A stretch of DNA of 64,000 nucleotides from Tupaia tana (lineage: Eukaryota > Chordata > Mammalia > Scandentia > Tupaiidae). Shown piece after piece: positions 1 through 11,178 of this stretch (within the stretch, counting starts at the first letter, position 1; each line of letters starts with the position of its first letter). The DNA is taken from the NCBI GenBank assembly GCA_026018925.1, contig JAKSZU010000004.1, forward strand, positions 36,971,233-37,035,232, read 5' to 3'. The position numbers and the translations under genes are program-made. The notes below the pieces were generated by a model. That model was not told the DNA's origin and did no database searches. It saw only the letters and a program-made list of their open reading frames with translations.

Positions 1-175
1 TCCCCTGGGGAGTATGGCCACACTGCAATCCCTTTTTGATTCTCATCTTGGGACTTTGGGGTTACACACACATGCACTCAGCATTGTGAGTTTCAAACCA
101 CCAGGTACGGGACTCGAACCGTGGATAGCCATGTGGGAGTCCAGCAGTGCAGCCATTATTCTATCTGCTGGTCCC
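1..175 (-). mobile_element. Family A SINE, cut by window edge
   Basis: The complement of the family A head ends at CTGCTGGTCCC (165-175), and the B box appears as GGGACTCGAACC near 111-122. The 3' part lies outside the window. It sits in the middle of an older family D element. Confidence 0.9.
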
Positions 176-320
176 TCCCTCTCTTTGTGCAGTCTGAGCA
201 TACATCCATGTGCCTGTGAACCTGGCTGCCTGAGGATAAGGGTAGATCATTGCATGAAGACCCTGTTGGGAGTGCCCCCCCCCCCCCACTTACAGAAAAA
301 AAAAGATATAAATCAACTTT

Positions 321-345
<25 letters not shown>
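176..345 (+). mobile_element. Family D SINE, 3' half
   Basis: The stretch around 221-265 (GCCTGTGAACCTGGCTGCC, then a G/A-rich run) aligns by eye with the 7SL-like part of the element at 62524-62760. It ends in an (AAAT)n tail at about 320-345. A run of 14 C interrupts it near 275. The 5' half is missing or displaced by the family A insertion. Confidence 0.55.
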
Positions 346-351
<6 letters not shown>

Positions 352-642
352 TAGAGAAGCTAAGAGCAGCTGCCATTTATTGCACTACAGCTATATGACC
401 AACAGTTTAAATGTGTAATCTTTAAGTTCCTGAGATCAATATTCATAAAGGAATTTTGCCAGTTATATTGTGTTTTCTTTTGTTCTTTTTCATGTTCATA
501 ATGGCCTACTCCTCCTTCTAGGAAATGTTTCTTCCTTATCTAAACACTGAATGTTTTACTGGGAACTTTGAATACATCTCCTATCTGCTGGCCAAAAGAG
601 TTGTTATGTAACCAAAAATGAGCCCATCAAAGTTCTCACACA

Positions 643-645
<3 letters not shown>

Positions 646-677
<32 letters not shown>

Positions 678-920
678 AGAAGTTTTGTTACAAGGCGCAT
701 GCGCTCGCCAGAAAGAGAGAGACAGAGCGGCGGAAAGTGAAAAATCATCACCCCGGGGGATGGCCATGCAGCAATCCCTTCTCCTCCATTCTCCTCTCGG
801 GATCTTGGGCACCCACACACATGCGCCCGGTGTGAATTTAAGCCACTGAGTCCGGGACTTGTACTGCGGTCGAGTACATGGGAGTCCAGCGACACAGCCA
901 TTACACCAACTGCTGGTCCC
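646..920 (-). mobile_element. Family A SINE
   Basis: Full length, with a T-run (the tail in antisense) at the left and the head ending CTGCTGGTCCC. It is flanked by the perfect target-site duplication TCACACAGGA (636-645 and 921-930). Confidence 0.95.
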
Positions 921-930
921 TCACACAGGA

Positions 931-2510
931 TTTTTACAGTGGATACAAAAGGGGGAAAAGGTTCTTCCCTCTGATCACAAGGCTGGTAGATTTGACTCAT
1001 GACCAAGTCCCACTGTCAGAGGAGCAGGACCAAGATGCACTTGTAGACAGCAAATAGGGTGAGGCCAGAGGCAGGAAGGCCACAAGTGCTTGAATCCTTC
1101 TGTTCCGTGTTTCCTGAGGTTCACTCTGCCTCTTGTCCTTTAAATACTTTAGATGTTTTATTATGTGAACTATAGTTTCTTCTTTTTTCTCAAATCCATT
1201 CTAAGTGGCTACTTGGCACTTGCAATGATTAGAAACCCTGGATCTATCTCCATGTTATATTTTCATATTGTATCTCCATGCTAAACCACACAGCATAGAG
1301 AAATTAGGTTACTTGTTACCTGTTAAGTGGCTCAGTGAGATTGAGTTTAGGTTTGTGGGTCCCTGCTATGTCTATGGCACCATGTTGCCATTCATTCTAC
1401 CCCTCTAAAGAAGTTAGCACTCAGCAAGTACTTAAACATGTGACACAGTTTACTTGGGTAGTTTTAAAAATAGAGACGAGCATATAGTGTTGTTACAGAA
1501 AAAAATTAGCAATACAAGAGGCTTCACATATGTCCCTGATTTAGTTTCTTCATTGTACAATGAGCAAGTCAGATTCGATGACTTCCGAGCTTTTTTTTTC
1601 ATGAAAAATTTTCTAAAGTCAGGTTGATTCTTAATGCCTCTGGAGTTCTAATTATATGGCCTATGTGCTAAAATTTATTTAAATATGAAAACAAGAAACC
1701 AACAAGAGGAGGTGTGTCCATTGAATGGAATGATCTTTAGTCAAGTAGGCTTTGTGCCCTCTAACAGGGACTCTAGTGTGGCTCTGTCAGAATATCAATC
1801 TAATACTATTTCCAAATCAGAGTCCTATTTTAAAGGACACGTATGCACCATCAGGAAGGAACTAAAAAATATCCAGAAACAACCAATTTTCTGGAAGATG
1901 AAAGGCATTTTTTTTCTTGAAAATTATAGTTTACACTCCTACATCTTAGAAACACATTATTTTCTAAGGAATTCTTGTTATAAGCACCTTCCTCTGGCAT
2001 TCACTTTGGGTGCCTAACAACTCCTGCAGAATGTCAGGAGCTCTATAGACAACCACGTTAGAGGTAAAACCAGTACAGGGAAACTAGTTTAAGCACCGAC
2101 ATGCACAGATAGGCACAGGCATCAAATCTGAACAGAAGCACACACACACACAAACACACACACACACAGAATGGCCTTTTTGTTTTCTTTGGATTGTGTC
2201 CTTGAACTATGTACTGCTTGCCCAAGTTTAAAGTGTCAGGATAATTTCACCCTGAAATCATTTCTGGTTTACCATTCAATTCTTTGAATGAGAAAACAAT
2301 TAATCTTTTTAGATTCTATTTTTCACCAAAGCTCTAATTTTTAATAATTCTTATTTATATGGTATTTATTATTTACTAGGTATTTTAATGCAAATTACCT
2401 ATTTAAATTAGCTACCAAACTTATAAAATCAGTAGTAGTGTTATTTCTATTTAATCTATTTGTTTTTCATCATCACAGCAGCTCTATTATTATGTGCATT
2501 TAAAGATGAA
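931..2510. other. Non-coding stretch, mostly unique
   Basis: No recognisable gene. A short MIR3/L3-like relic is possible at about 1535-1590 (TTTAGTTTCTTCATTGTAC, resembling a MIR 'CAGTTTCCTCATC' segment). A CA microsatellite lies at about 2140-2168. The 110-codon open frame at 1685-2017 shows no family resemblance and is probably chance. Confidence 0.5.
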
Positions 2511-2776
2511 GGGACCAGCAGTTAGTGTAATGACTATGTTGCTGGACTCCCATGTAGTGAACCGCAGTTCGAGTCCTGGACCAGGTGGCTTAAACTGATG
2601 CCAGGCGCATGTGTGTGCATGCCCAAGATCCCAAGAGGAGAATGGAGGAGAAGGGACTGCGGTGTGGCCATTCCCCCAGGAGATGATTTTTCGCTTTCTG
2701 TCTGTCTCTCTCTGTCTTTCTGGCAAGCACATGTGCCCTATAGCAAAAAAATCTCTCTAAAAGAAAAAAAAAAAAA
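2511..2776 (+). mobile_element. Family A SINE
   Basis: Full length with a G-interrupted A tail. The target-site duplication TAAAGATGAA (2501-2510) recurs directly after the tail (about 2776-2786). A second SINE inserted a few bases further on, so the two stand head to tail. Confidence 0.93.
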
Positions 2777-2792
2777 AAAGATGAAGACCACT

Positions 2793-3037
2793 GGGGGCCA
2801 GCAGGTTGCATGGCTATTAAAGTGCTGGACTCTCACATGGTTGACTGTGGCTCAAGACCTATATCTGATGACTTGAAAGTCACAGCGGGCATGTATACAT
2901 GCATGTCCAAAATCCTAAGAGGAGAAAGTAGGAGAAGGGACTGTGGTGTGGCCATACCACGTAGGAAGTGATTTCTCACTTTCCCTTTCTCTGGCGAGGG
3001 CACAGGCCCTATGAAAAAAAAAAAAAAAAAAAAAAAA
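2793..3037 (+). mobile_element. Family A SINE, diverged copy
   Basis: Starts GGGGGCCAGCAGG and carries many C-to-T changes, so it is older than its neighbour. The tail is about 24 A. A short direct repeat (ATGAAGAC / CTGAAGAC) flanks it. Confidence 0.88.
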
Positions 3038-3149
3038 TAACTGAAGACATTGAAACTCAGTCAGGTACATAACTTATCCTGGAACACACAGTTCATAAGT
3101 AGTATATGTCCCAGGATAACTAATTTATCCCATTGATATTCTACTTGGC

Positions 3150-3207
3150 CCTGAGAAAGTACAGCTTTAGAGTCAAACTTATCTGAGTTAGAATCCCAAA
3201 TTTACTC
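3150..3207 (+). repeat. MIR, left part
   Basis: TTTAGAGTCAAACTTATCTG resembles the MIR 'GGAGTCAGACTGCCTGG' segment. The element resumes at 4514 after the L1 insertion. Confidence 0.65.
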
Positions 3208-4185
3208 AAGGTGGATCAAGGATCTAAATCTAAGACCCCAAACTATTAAACTGATTCTAGAAAACACTGGGGAAACTCTGGGAGACATTGGGGTAGGGAA
3301 AGACTTCTTACATAAGACCCCCAAAGCACAGTTGATAATCCCCACAGTCGATAATAGACAAGTGGGATTACATCAGACCAAGAAGTTTCTGCATGGCAAA
3401 AGACACAGTAATTAGTGTGAATCGAAAGCCCTCAGAATGGGAAAATATTTTTTAAACTATGCATCAGATAAGGGATTGATAACCAGAATACATAAGGAAC
3501 TAAAGAAGCTATTTAGAAAAAAGATGATGAACCCTATTAAAAGATGGGAGAAGGAGTTGAAAAGAACACTCACTAAAGATGACATACGAATAGCCAGAAG
3601 GCATATGAAAAAATGCTCAACATCCCTCATCTCATCGTAAGGGAAATGCAGATCAAAACAACAATGAGATACCACCTAACCCCAGTCAGAATGGCTAAGA
3701 TTAAAAAAAAAACAAAAAATGATAAGTGTTGGCGGGGGTGTGGTGAAAGGGGAACTTTCTTACACTGCTGGTGGGAATGTAAATTAGTCCAACCACTGTG
3801 GAGAACAATTTGGAGATTCCTCAAAAATCTACAAATAGAACTACCATATAATCCAGCAATCCCATTTCTTGGCATCTACCCAAAGGACAGAAGAATTTCT
3901 CATTGGAAAAGTACTTGCACATCAATGTTTATTGCAGCACTTTTCCCAATTGCTAAGACATGGAACCAAACCAAATGCCCCCGTACAGATGAATGGATTG
4001 AAAAACTGTGGCACATATACTCTATGGAATACTATTCAGCCATTAAGAACAACAAAACCCTGACTTTTGACAGCAAGTGGAAGAATTTGGAAGATTTACT
4101 GCTGAGTGAAGCAAGCCAGGCTATGAAGGAGAGACACTGTATGTCCCCACTTAATATATACCTAATGTCCACACTCTATAACTGA
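3208..4185 (+). pseudogene. L1 ORF2 C-terminal remnant (broken)
   Basis: This is the C-terminal part of the L1 ORF2 protein (endonuclease plus reverse transcriptase), downstream of the catalytic reverse transcriptase domain. The frame around 3613-4185 keeps the cysteine-rich motif ([18 protein letters not shown]) and the conserved [10 protein letters not shown] segment before a stop at 4183-4185. The preceding part (3437-3640, [14 protein letters not shown]) lies in another frame, so at least one frameshift separates them. Endonuclease and reverse transcriptase catalytic domains are absent because of 5' truncation. It cannot make active protein. Confidence 0.93.
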
Positions 4186-4513
4186 AACTGACAGGCTAAA
4201 GGATGTACAAACAGAAGAGGTGGATGTGAATGCCAGATGTGGGGTGTGTGGAGGAGTGGGGCCTGGGGAAGAACATTTGGAGGAGGGATACGAAGACAGC
4301 ATTGTTGAGACAGGGAGGTGGTGGTATATTTTGATCAACTCGACCAGGGAGAAAAGTTCATATGTTCAAATGATCGCCTTGTAAGCTAAATAACGTAATT
4401 GAATGTATTTAAAAAATGTAAATAAAAATTAAAAAAGAAAAAAGAAAAAAAAAGAAGAAGAAGAAAAATTTTCCCAGAACACATGGGAAAGGGAAGGATT
4501 AAAAAAAAAAAAA
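3208..4513 (+). mobile_element. L1 LINE, 5'-truncated insertion
   Basis: Holds only the last third of ORF2, a 3' UTR of about 250 bp and a compound A-rich tail. The tail is broken by a non-A island at about 4469-4500. Flanking target-site duplications AGAATCCCAAATTYACTC (3190-3207 and 4514-4531) match at 17 of 18 bases, so this is one L1-style insertion by target-primed reverse transcription into a MIR. The lesions in ORF2 make it dead. The 3' end reads AATGTAAATAAAAATTAAAA, much like the end of the HAL1-like element at 11.1 kb. Confidence 0.95.
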
Positions 4514-4670
4514 AGAATCCCAAATTCACTCACTGGCTTTGTGACTTTTATCAGCTGACTTAATGATTGAATCCCTGGTTCCATTATCTTTAAAATGGTA
4601 ACAAAATTATAAGCTTGCTGTATGACCTGAGAAAATATGTGAAGCCCTTGGTACCTGTCAGTGCCAGTCC
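4514..4670 (+). repeat. MIR, right part
   Basis: Continues the MIR split by the L1: a GGCTTTGTGACTTTTATCAG segment, then TCCATTATCTTTAAAATGG (the usual 'cctcatctgtaaaatgg'), then a relic of the 'agtgcctgg' 3' end. Confidence 0.7.
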
Positions 4671-5291
4671 AGTACTGGTCAATGAGAAGCTGGTTCTGAT
4701 CAAATTACCCTAGCTGTAATTCAAGAGCTCTTGACTGCTGGAAAGAAATTAAAAAGCCCTTTTTGGTGTTAATATATGAGGGTCTATAGAAGTTCCATAG
4801 GTTCAGTGAAACTTTCATGGTATGAAGTAGTCAGTGCTAAGCTCCTTGACGTTCAAGGGATTTTCTACCTCTTCGTTTTATTTTTAACTAAAAACTAATA
4901 CCCAGGAACAAGTTCTGTTATTTCATAGGATTCTTTAGTGGTAAAATTTATAGAATTGCCTACTGTGTGTTTTTGTTGTTGTGACTGTTTTTTTGTTTGG
5001 TTTTTACTGTTCCAGTGACCCTTAAATTACTCACATACATAGAATATAGCAGCTTATGGGATCCATGGAGTTTAAGACTCTGTCCCATATTCCCTTGTCA
5101 CTGTCATCTAGCGTTAATATCTAACAGAACTGGAAACTCTCTTAGAGAGGGTACCAGGTCTTGGGTAACCTAGCAATCTTCTTTCTGTTCCATGTCTGCA
5201 GAGCTCAGTTTACTGTCCAGCAAATACTATATTTTGGTTATAGTACGTAGATGAACGGTTGCTAGGCTTTAGATTAAAAAAAACTGAGGAA
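4671..5291. other. Non-coding stretch
   Basis: Moderately A/T-rich unique sequence. No gene, structured RNA or recognisable repeat seen. Confidence 0.5.
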
Positions 5292-5570
5292 GGGAACCAG
5301 CAGTTAGCGTAATGGCTATGTCGCTGGACTCCCACGTAGTCGACCGTGGTTAGCATCTCGGACCCGGTGGCTTTAAACTCACGCCAGGCGCATGTGCGTG
5401 CATGCCCAAGATCCTGAGAGGAGAATGGAGGAGAGGGGATTGCGACGTGACCATCCCCCCTGGGGGGTGATTTCTCGCTTCTGTCTCTATGTCTCTCTCT
5501 GTCTGTCTGGCGAGTGCACGCGCCCTATAGTGAAAAAACCTCTCCAAAAAAAAAAAAAAAAACCAAAAAA
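5292..5570 (+). mobile_element. Family A SINE, GGGAACC type
   Basis: Starts GGGAACCAGCAG. The target-site duplication AAAAACTGAGGAA occurs before it (ending 5291) and after the tail (about 5571-5583). The B-box region is altered (GTGGTTAGCATCTC). Confidence 0.94.
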
Positions 5571-5989
5571 AAAACTGAGGAATTAGTTAAGGTTATGTTA
5601 TTAGAAAAATGGATCAATACATTATCAATTATGTTTTCATCTATAAGAAACAGAAGACTCAAGTCCTACTGAGGTCATGGAAAGGTTACTGAACTTTTCT
5701 TAGTTCAGGTGTTCAAGGTCCTAAATTCAGATCATAGGGCTGTCATAGGCTTTTAACTGTACGAGCATTCACTTTATTTAGGCTCCAAAGAACTGTACTC
5801 TCAAATCCTTCCCCTGTCTCCTACTAGCCACAGGATTGGACATTTATTCTTCCTGAGACTCATGTGCTGAATGGAATTAATAATACCTACTGCAAAATGT
5901 ATGGAGAACAGTAGATGAGATTTATTGGTGGAGAAGATGGCAGGATGGCGATACCTAGCATAGCATCTATTGCACTGATGTTTATTGAG

Positions 5990-6063
5990 ACAAAATCTGT
6001 ATGTCAGCTTCCTTATCTATAAAATAAAGATAATAATATTTTACTAAAAATACTGTGATAAAG
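5990..6063 (+). repeat. MIR, left part
   Basis: CAGCTTCCTTATCTATAAAA followed by an AATAAT stretch matches the MIR centre. It continues at 6245-6330 after a short SINE insertion. Confidence 0.6.
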
Positions 6064-6238
6064 CACCAGCAGGTGACATGGAGTTTAGGGTGCTGGACTC
6101 CCACATGGCCAATTGGTACAAGTCTCAGTCCTGGTGATTTACTTTCTCATTTTCTCTCTCTCTCTGATGAGCACACATGCCCTACAGCAAATTGAAAATA
6201 ATAATATTAATAATAATGAAAATGAAGTTAAATAAATA
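6064..6238 (+). mobile_element. A-short SINE
   Basis: The head (CACCAGCAGGTGACATGG) jumps straight from the B-box region to the C/T-rich stretch, so the G/A-rich body is missing. The tail is AATAATATTAATAATAATG rather than pure A. It inserted in a MIR. Confidence 0.82.
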
Positions 6239-6244
6239 ATTCTT

Positions 6245-6330
6245 TAGAAAAAGATTGTGATGAGAATTAAATACTGTTGTATGTAAAAGCATTTTGTAAA
6301 CTCTAAAATAATATGTAAAGGTAATTATTA
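6245..6330 (+). repeat. MIR, right part
   Basis: GTGATGAGAATTAAATACTG matches the MIR segment 'gtgaggattaaatgag', followed by a degraded 3' end. Confidence 0.6.
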
Positions 6331-6364
6331 GTAATCTTGTTAATTCTTATTAAGAATATTTATA

Positions 6365-6631
6365 GGGACCAGCAGATAGCATAATGGTTATGTTACTGGA
6401 CTCCCATGTAGTTGACATTGGTTTGAGTCCTGTATCCAGCAGCTTAAACTCACACCGGTGCACGTGTGTGTGCTCCCAAAATCCCAAGAGGAGAATGGAG
6501 GAGAAGGGATTATAGTGTGGCAAACCTCCTTGGGGGTTGATTTTTCACTTTCTGTCTCTCCATTTCTCTCTGTCTCTCCAGTGAGCACAAATGCCCTATA
6601 GCAAAAATCTCTCTAAAAATAAAAAAAAAAA
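6365..6631 (+). mobile_element. Family A SINE
   Basis: Full length and moderately diverged. It has an imperfect direct repeat AGAATAYTTAYA on both sides. Confidence 0.92.
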
Positions 6632-6900
6632 TAGAATACTTACAATAAGACCGTATAAGGCTTCCCTTGTTGTTTCTAAGTCAAATAGTACAAAATTTGA
6701 TTTTTTTCCTTATCAATCTCATCAAAAGAGATTGCTTAGACATAATTTGCAAAATTTTTAGTCATAAAATTTTTTGGAGACACACTTGCTGTAATATATT
6801 TTCACCAAATAAGCTATACTTTAGCATGTACAATTGTTCTAAGTGAAATAATTCTTAAAATGTCATTTAAAACTGGTGAGGTTAAAAATCAGTGAAATAG

Positions 6901-7165
6901 GGGACCAGCAGTTGGTGTTATGGCTGTCTTTGGACTCCCGTGTGTTCTACCATGGTCCAAGTCCTGGACCTGGTGGCTTAAAGTCATACCAGGTGTGTGT
7001 GCGTACGTGCCCAAGATCCCGAGAGGAGAATGGAGGAGAAGGGATTGTGGTGTGGTCATCCCCTCTGGGGAGTGATTTCTCGCTTTCTGTCTCTCTGTCT
7101 CTCTCTGTCTTTCTGGCGAACACATGCACACTATAGCATAAAACCTCTCCAAAAAAAAAAAAAAA
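6901..7165 (+). mobile_element. Family A SINE
   Basis: Starts GGGACCAGCAGTTGG. The target-site duplication AAATCAGTGWAATA ends at 6899 and recurs from about 7163. Confidence 0.93.
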
Positions 7166-7176
7166 TCAGTGTAATA

Positions 7177-7685
7177 AAATAAGATCCATCTTGTTTAAGT
7201 ACTTAACAACCATCTAACCACCCATCAAACTGAATATTTTTGGTCCTGTGTATGGATGATCTCCCAGTACTGGCACATGACTTATTTCTAAATGAAACTG
7301 CCTGCCCAGGGCAGATTGCTCGGTGTCTCTTGCGCTATTAGCTGTTGATGGACTGCCTATGTGCCTTTGGCTCTCAGATAACATTTATTCTTTGTTGCTT
7401 TACTTCCGAATGGACTTTAAGCACTCTAGAGAGGTGTTTGTCTATAAGTATATAAGTCTTGACTATGATTTTCTTCCAATTATTTCATGGTGTTGCCCGG
7501 CCCTCTTCAGCTAGAAACCAACATCTTCTCTTCAGCAAGCATGTTTTAGTAGGAGCCAAAAGAGAACCATTTACAGACATGATCCTAGAACAATGTATAT
7601 CATATGTATAGTCTTTTTTCCCCATCCCAAGGAAATTCTATTATCAGTAGTTCAGTTCTTCTGAAAAGACCCACACTTTCTCCTA
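7177..7685. other. Non-coding stretch
   Basis: Unique sequence with no gene or repeat I can name. Confidence 0.45.
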
Positions 7686-8010
7686 TAGACAGTAAAGAAT
7701 ACTGCCATTAAATACGGAGTCAGAGGACTCAGGTTCAAACTCTGACCTGTGATCTTTTAGATGAGTTACCTTGGGAAAATATGTCTCTGAGACTCAGTTT
7801 CCATAATTACCATTGGATTTCCTGCACTGCCATTGTATCTAATTAACTATGCCCTTGGACAAGTCTTATGACCCTTTTTAGGCTTACTTTCTTATAAAAT
7901 GAGAATAGAAATTGTTCTTATTTCAGATGATTATAGGGAAGATTAAATAAAATAAAAAATTTAAAAGTGTGGTTCCTGGTATATATAATAGCTATTGCTA
8001 GTATTATAAT
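7686..8010 (+). repeat. MIR
   Basis: In order: GGAGTCAGAGGACTCAGG, the B-box relic GGTTCAAACTCTGACC, GAGTTACCTTGGG, CTCAGTTTCC, and a degraded 'cctggcacatagta' end (CCTGGTATATATAATAGC). An insertion of about 70 bp with a second GGACAAGTC-type motif suggests two overlapping copies. Confidence 0.75.
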
Positions 8011-8282
8011 TAGATAAATGTCAACACTATAACATTTGATAAGAGGTGTACATCACTGTTTATTATTTTTTCTAAGACTATTATCTGAGGGTCAATGAGT
8101 TTCTCTCATGAAACTCAAAGAACATATTTCCTCCTTCAGTTCTTGTGTTTGACCTAAATAAGTCTTATTGTCAAAGAACTTAACCTAGCAGGTGAGTTTT
8201 TATGGAGACCATTGTAAGGAATACACTTAGGTATGCATACGTACATGTATATACACACACATGAGCACACTAAAAGTACTAA

Positions 8283-8428
8283 AAAATGAGTTCAGAAAGG
8301 TTGTAGGACATAAGGTCAATATGCAAAACCAATGACACATTAGCAATGAAGAATTTGAAAAAGAAATGTTTGAAAAGTTTGTTTACAGTAATGTCAACAA
8401 GAATAAAATACTTAAGAATAACTTTGCC
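8283..8428 (+). repeat. Old L1M ORF2 fragment, upstream of insertion
   Basis: Matches by eye the L1 ORF2 part after the reverse transcriptase core (GTAGGACATAAGGTCAATATGC, a stretch that usually reads 'caggatacaaaatcaatatac'). It breaks at the HAL1-like insertion and resumes at 11179. Confidence 0.8.
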
Positions 8429-8430
8429 GA

Positions 8431-8678
8431 GGCCTCAGAAGACACCTTCATGACTCCTGAGAACTAGTGATTTCAGGGGAATAAGCAAAATGAAGATTTT
8501 CCACTGATAATTCAGCCTCCAGCCCACAAACTCGAGTGGAGAAGCAAGGGAGCAGGCCTCAGAAGACACCTTCATGGCTCTTGAGAACTAGTGATTTCAG
8601 GGAAAAAAGAAATGAAGATTTTCTACTAATAATTCAGCCTCTAGCCCACAAACTCCAGTGGTAAGAGCTCCCTCAAAC
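8431..8678 (+). promoter_or_regulatory. Two tandem 5' UTR monomers
   Basis: Unit 1 starts at 8431 and unit 2 at 8555, both with GGCCTCAGAAGACACCTTCA. The period is 124 bp and the units are about 90% alike by eye. Direct monomers ahead of ORF1 are how mouse L1 subfamilies carry their pol II promoter, so a promoter role is inferred here. Confidence 0.65.
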
Positions 8679-8689
8679 CTTCTGTCTGC

Positions 8690-8746
8690 CTCTGCCTCTG
8701 TCTCTGTCTCTCTCCACCTCTGTCTCTGTCTTTTTTTTTTTTTTTT
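8690..8746 (+). repeat. Polypyrimidine tract (CTCTGT-type plus T-run)
   Basis: A TCTGTC/CTCTGC simple tract ending in 16 T, inside the leader of the HAL1-like element. Confidence 0.7.
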
Positions 8747-8925
8747 GTAAATTTTCCTTTTTAAAATTTTTTAAGGTAAAGTATTTTCTTGGCTTTCAGC
8801 CCCTCCTCTCCCTTTATCTTGTTAATAATCCCCTCTCTTCCTCCCAGCCCAGGAGAGGAAAGGGAGCATGCTCCTGGATGTTCAGATTGTACTTCAAGTT
8901 TGGGAAGAAACGTGTTTTCCATAAG

Positions 8926-9923
8926 ATGACCAGAAATCACTGCAGGACCACAAGAAATATGGGAAAGCAGGAAAATACCTCTCCTCCAAGGGAAAAGAAT
9001 AACTCCTCTTCATTCACAGACAGTTCAAAGGAAATCATGGAAATGTCTGATAAAGAATTTAGAACATTCATAATGGTGAAGCTAACAGAGATGGAAGACA
9101 AGAGAGACAATGAACTGCAGAAGAGAAAGGAGAAAGGAGCTAACAAGTTCCAGGAGGTGAGGAAATTCTTGCAAGATCTAAAAGAGTAATTACACACTTT
9201 ACAAAAGAATCAAATGGAACTGTTAGAGATGAAGACTATAATACAGGAAGTCAAAATCTCTCTTGAAAGTATTAAAAGCAAACAAAATCATACAGAAAAT
9301 AGAATCTCAGATGTAGAAGAGTAAATTTCTGGCATAGAAAAATCCACCACGAAGACTGAGAAAATTGCCCCAAAATTTGAGAATAATATACAAGAAATAC
9401 TAGATACCATCAAATGTCCAAACATCCAGATAATTGAATCCCAGAAGGCAAAGAGACTCATAAGGGCATTGATAATCTATTCCATGAAATCCTGTAAGAA
9501 AACTTTCCAAACCTAGAGAGGCACTCAAAGATCCAGTCCCAAGAAACACAAAGGACCCCAAATAGAATCAACCCAAGAAGATCTCCAAGACACATTATAG
9601 CCAGACTGACCAAAACCACAGACAAAGACAAGATACTAAGATTGGCAAGAGAGAAACAGCAGGTTACCTACAAAGGATATCCCATCAGACTAACAGCAGA
9701 CTTCTCATCAGAAACAATGCGAGCAAGGAAAGAATGGGAAAATATATTCAAAGTGTTAAGGGAAAAGCAATTTCAATCAAGAATCCTATACCTGGTGAGA
9801 TTATCCTTCATATGGGAATAAAAGACAAGAACATTCTCAGATAAACAAAACCTGAAAGAATTTACCAGCACCAGACCAGATCTCCAAGAAGTTCTCAAGG
9901 AAGTGCTATGTCAGGAAAATTAA
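8926..9923 (+). pseudogene. L1/HAL1 ORF1 protein, degraded
   Basis: ORF1p is the trimeric RNA-binding chaperone of L1 particles. The ATG at 8926 opens MTRNHCRTTRN, then a charged coiled-coil region (EMSDKEFRTFIMVKLTEMED). Frames further on read IIARLTKTTDKDKILRLARE and YKGYPIRLTADFSSETMRAR, typical of the RRM and C-terminal domains. The last codons (KEVLCQEN) meet TAA at 9921-9923. The span of about 332 codons equals a normal full ORF1. Stops near 9187 and 9322 and frameshifts near 9480-9560 and 9790 kill it. No ORF2 follows. Confidence 0.9.
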
Positions 9924-10278
9924 ATGTAGTCACACAGAAATGAGAGTTCAGAAACTTGAAAAATGGCCAACTTAATCATAGAGACAAGTCTGGAGTTGAA
10001 TATTATATTCCAGAATTCAATTCTGGAAGATCGAACCACAACAGAAGATAGATAAGTACATGAGACTGAGCTGGTGAAATAGCATTCTGTGACTTTTGAC
10101 TAAAATAGTGCTGCTTTTCTTCTAGGCTTGGTTGTCCGGTTTTAAGAGTTTTTGTCCTGTCTTGAGCTATCAATAGGTTCATGTACCTACTATGTGAGCA
10201 GAATACTAACCTGTTTTCAGGCTTTAAGTTTTAAGCAAATTTCCTTACCAATTCAAATCTGCTTTTCTTGAAATTACC

Positions 10279-10667
<389 letters not shown>

Positions 10668-10841
10668 TTCAGGAGGAAAAAAAACCACAAAAACATTTTT
10701 CTTGAAATTAAAAAAAAAATGCATATTTGATGACTGCAGTAAGCTATATAGTCCCAGCTAGGTGCTAATTTATAGTATGTTCATTCTACTCACTGAGGTT
10801 TATGCCTAAAGTCAGACTTGTGTTCATGGATATGTATATAT

Positions 10842-11166
10842 CAGCTGCACTTGCTATTGGAAGTATTTAGATTAATTAAGTTCATTAGTGAATAAAAAAA
10901 AAAAAATGGAGGGAAAGGCACAGAAAGCAACCATGGATACCAGAGACAGAGTGCGAGGAGGGTGAGACATGGCAGAGGGTGAGGGATCGGAAATCAAGGA
11001 TGGCAAATATAACAAAATATACAGGAAACAAGAAATGGAAATAGCACATATGTTGATTGTGCTTGATTGAGCCAATATACAGTGTATTCTGAATGGGAAA
11101 TCTCATTTTGCTTGCTGTAATGATGTATAGTGAATGAATGTAAATAAATTAATTTAAATTAAAAAA
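10842..11166 (+). repeat. HAL1-like 3' region, copy 2
   Basis: Starts CAGCTGCACTTGCTATTGG and carries ACCAGAGACAGAGTGCGAGG, ATTCTGAATGGGAAATC and the TAAATAAATTAATTTAAA end. It is the copy next to the right-hand target-site duplication. Between the copies (10668-10841) lie an A-rich joint and sequence of unclear origin. Confidence 0.85.
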
Positions 11167-11178
11167 CATAACTTTTCC

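Noticed and set aside
3208-4185. L1 ORF2 as a possible active reverse transcriptase gene.
   Set aside because: Only the C-terminal third remains, split by a frameshift, and the catalytic domains are missing.
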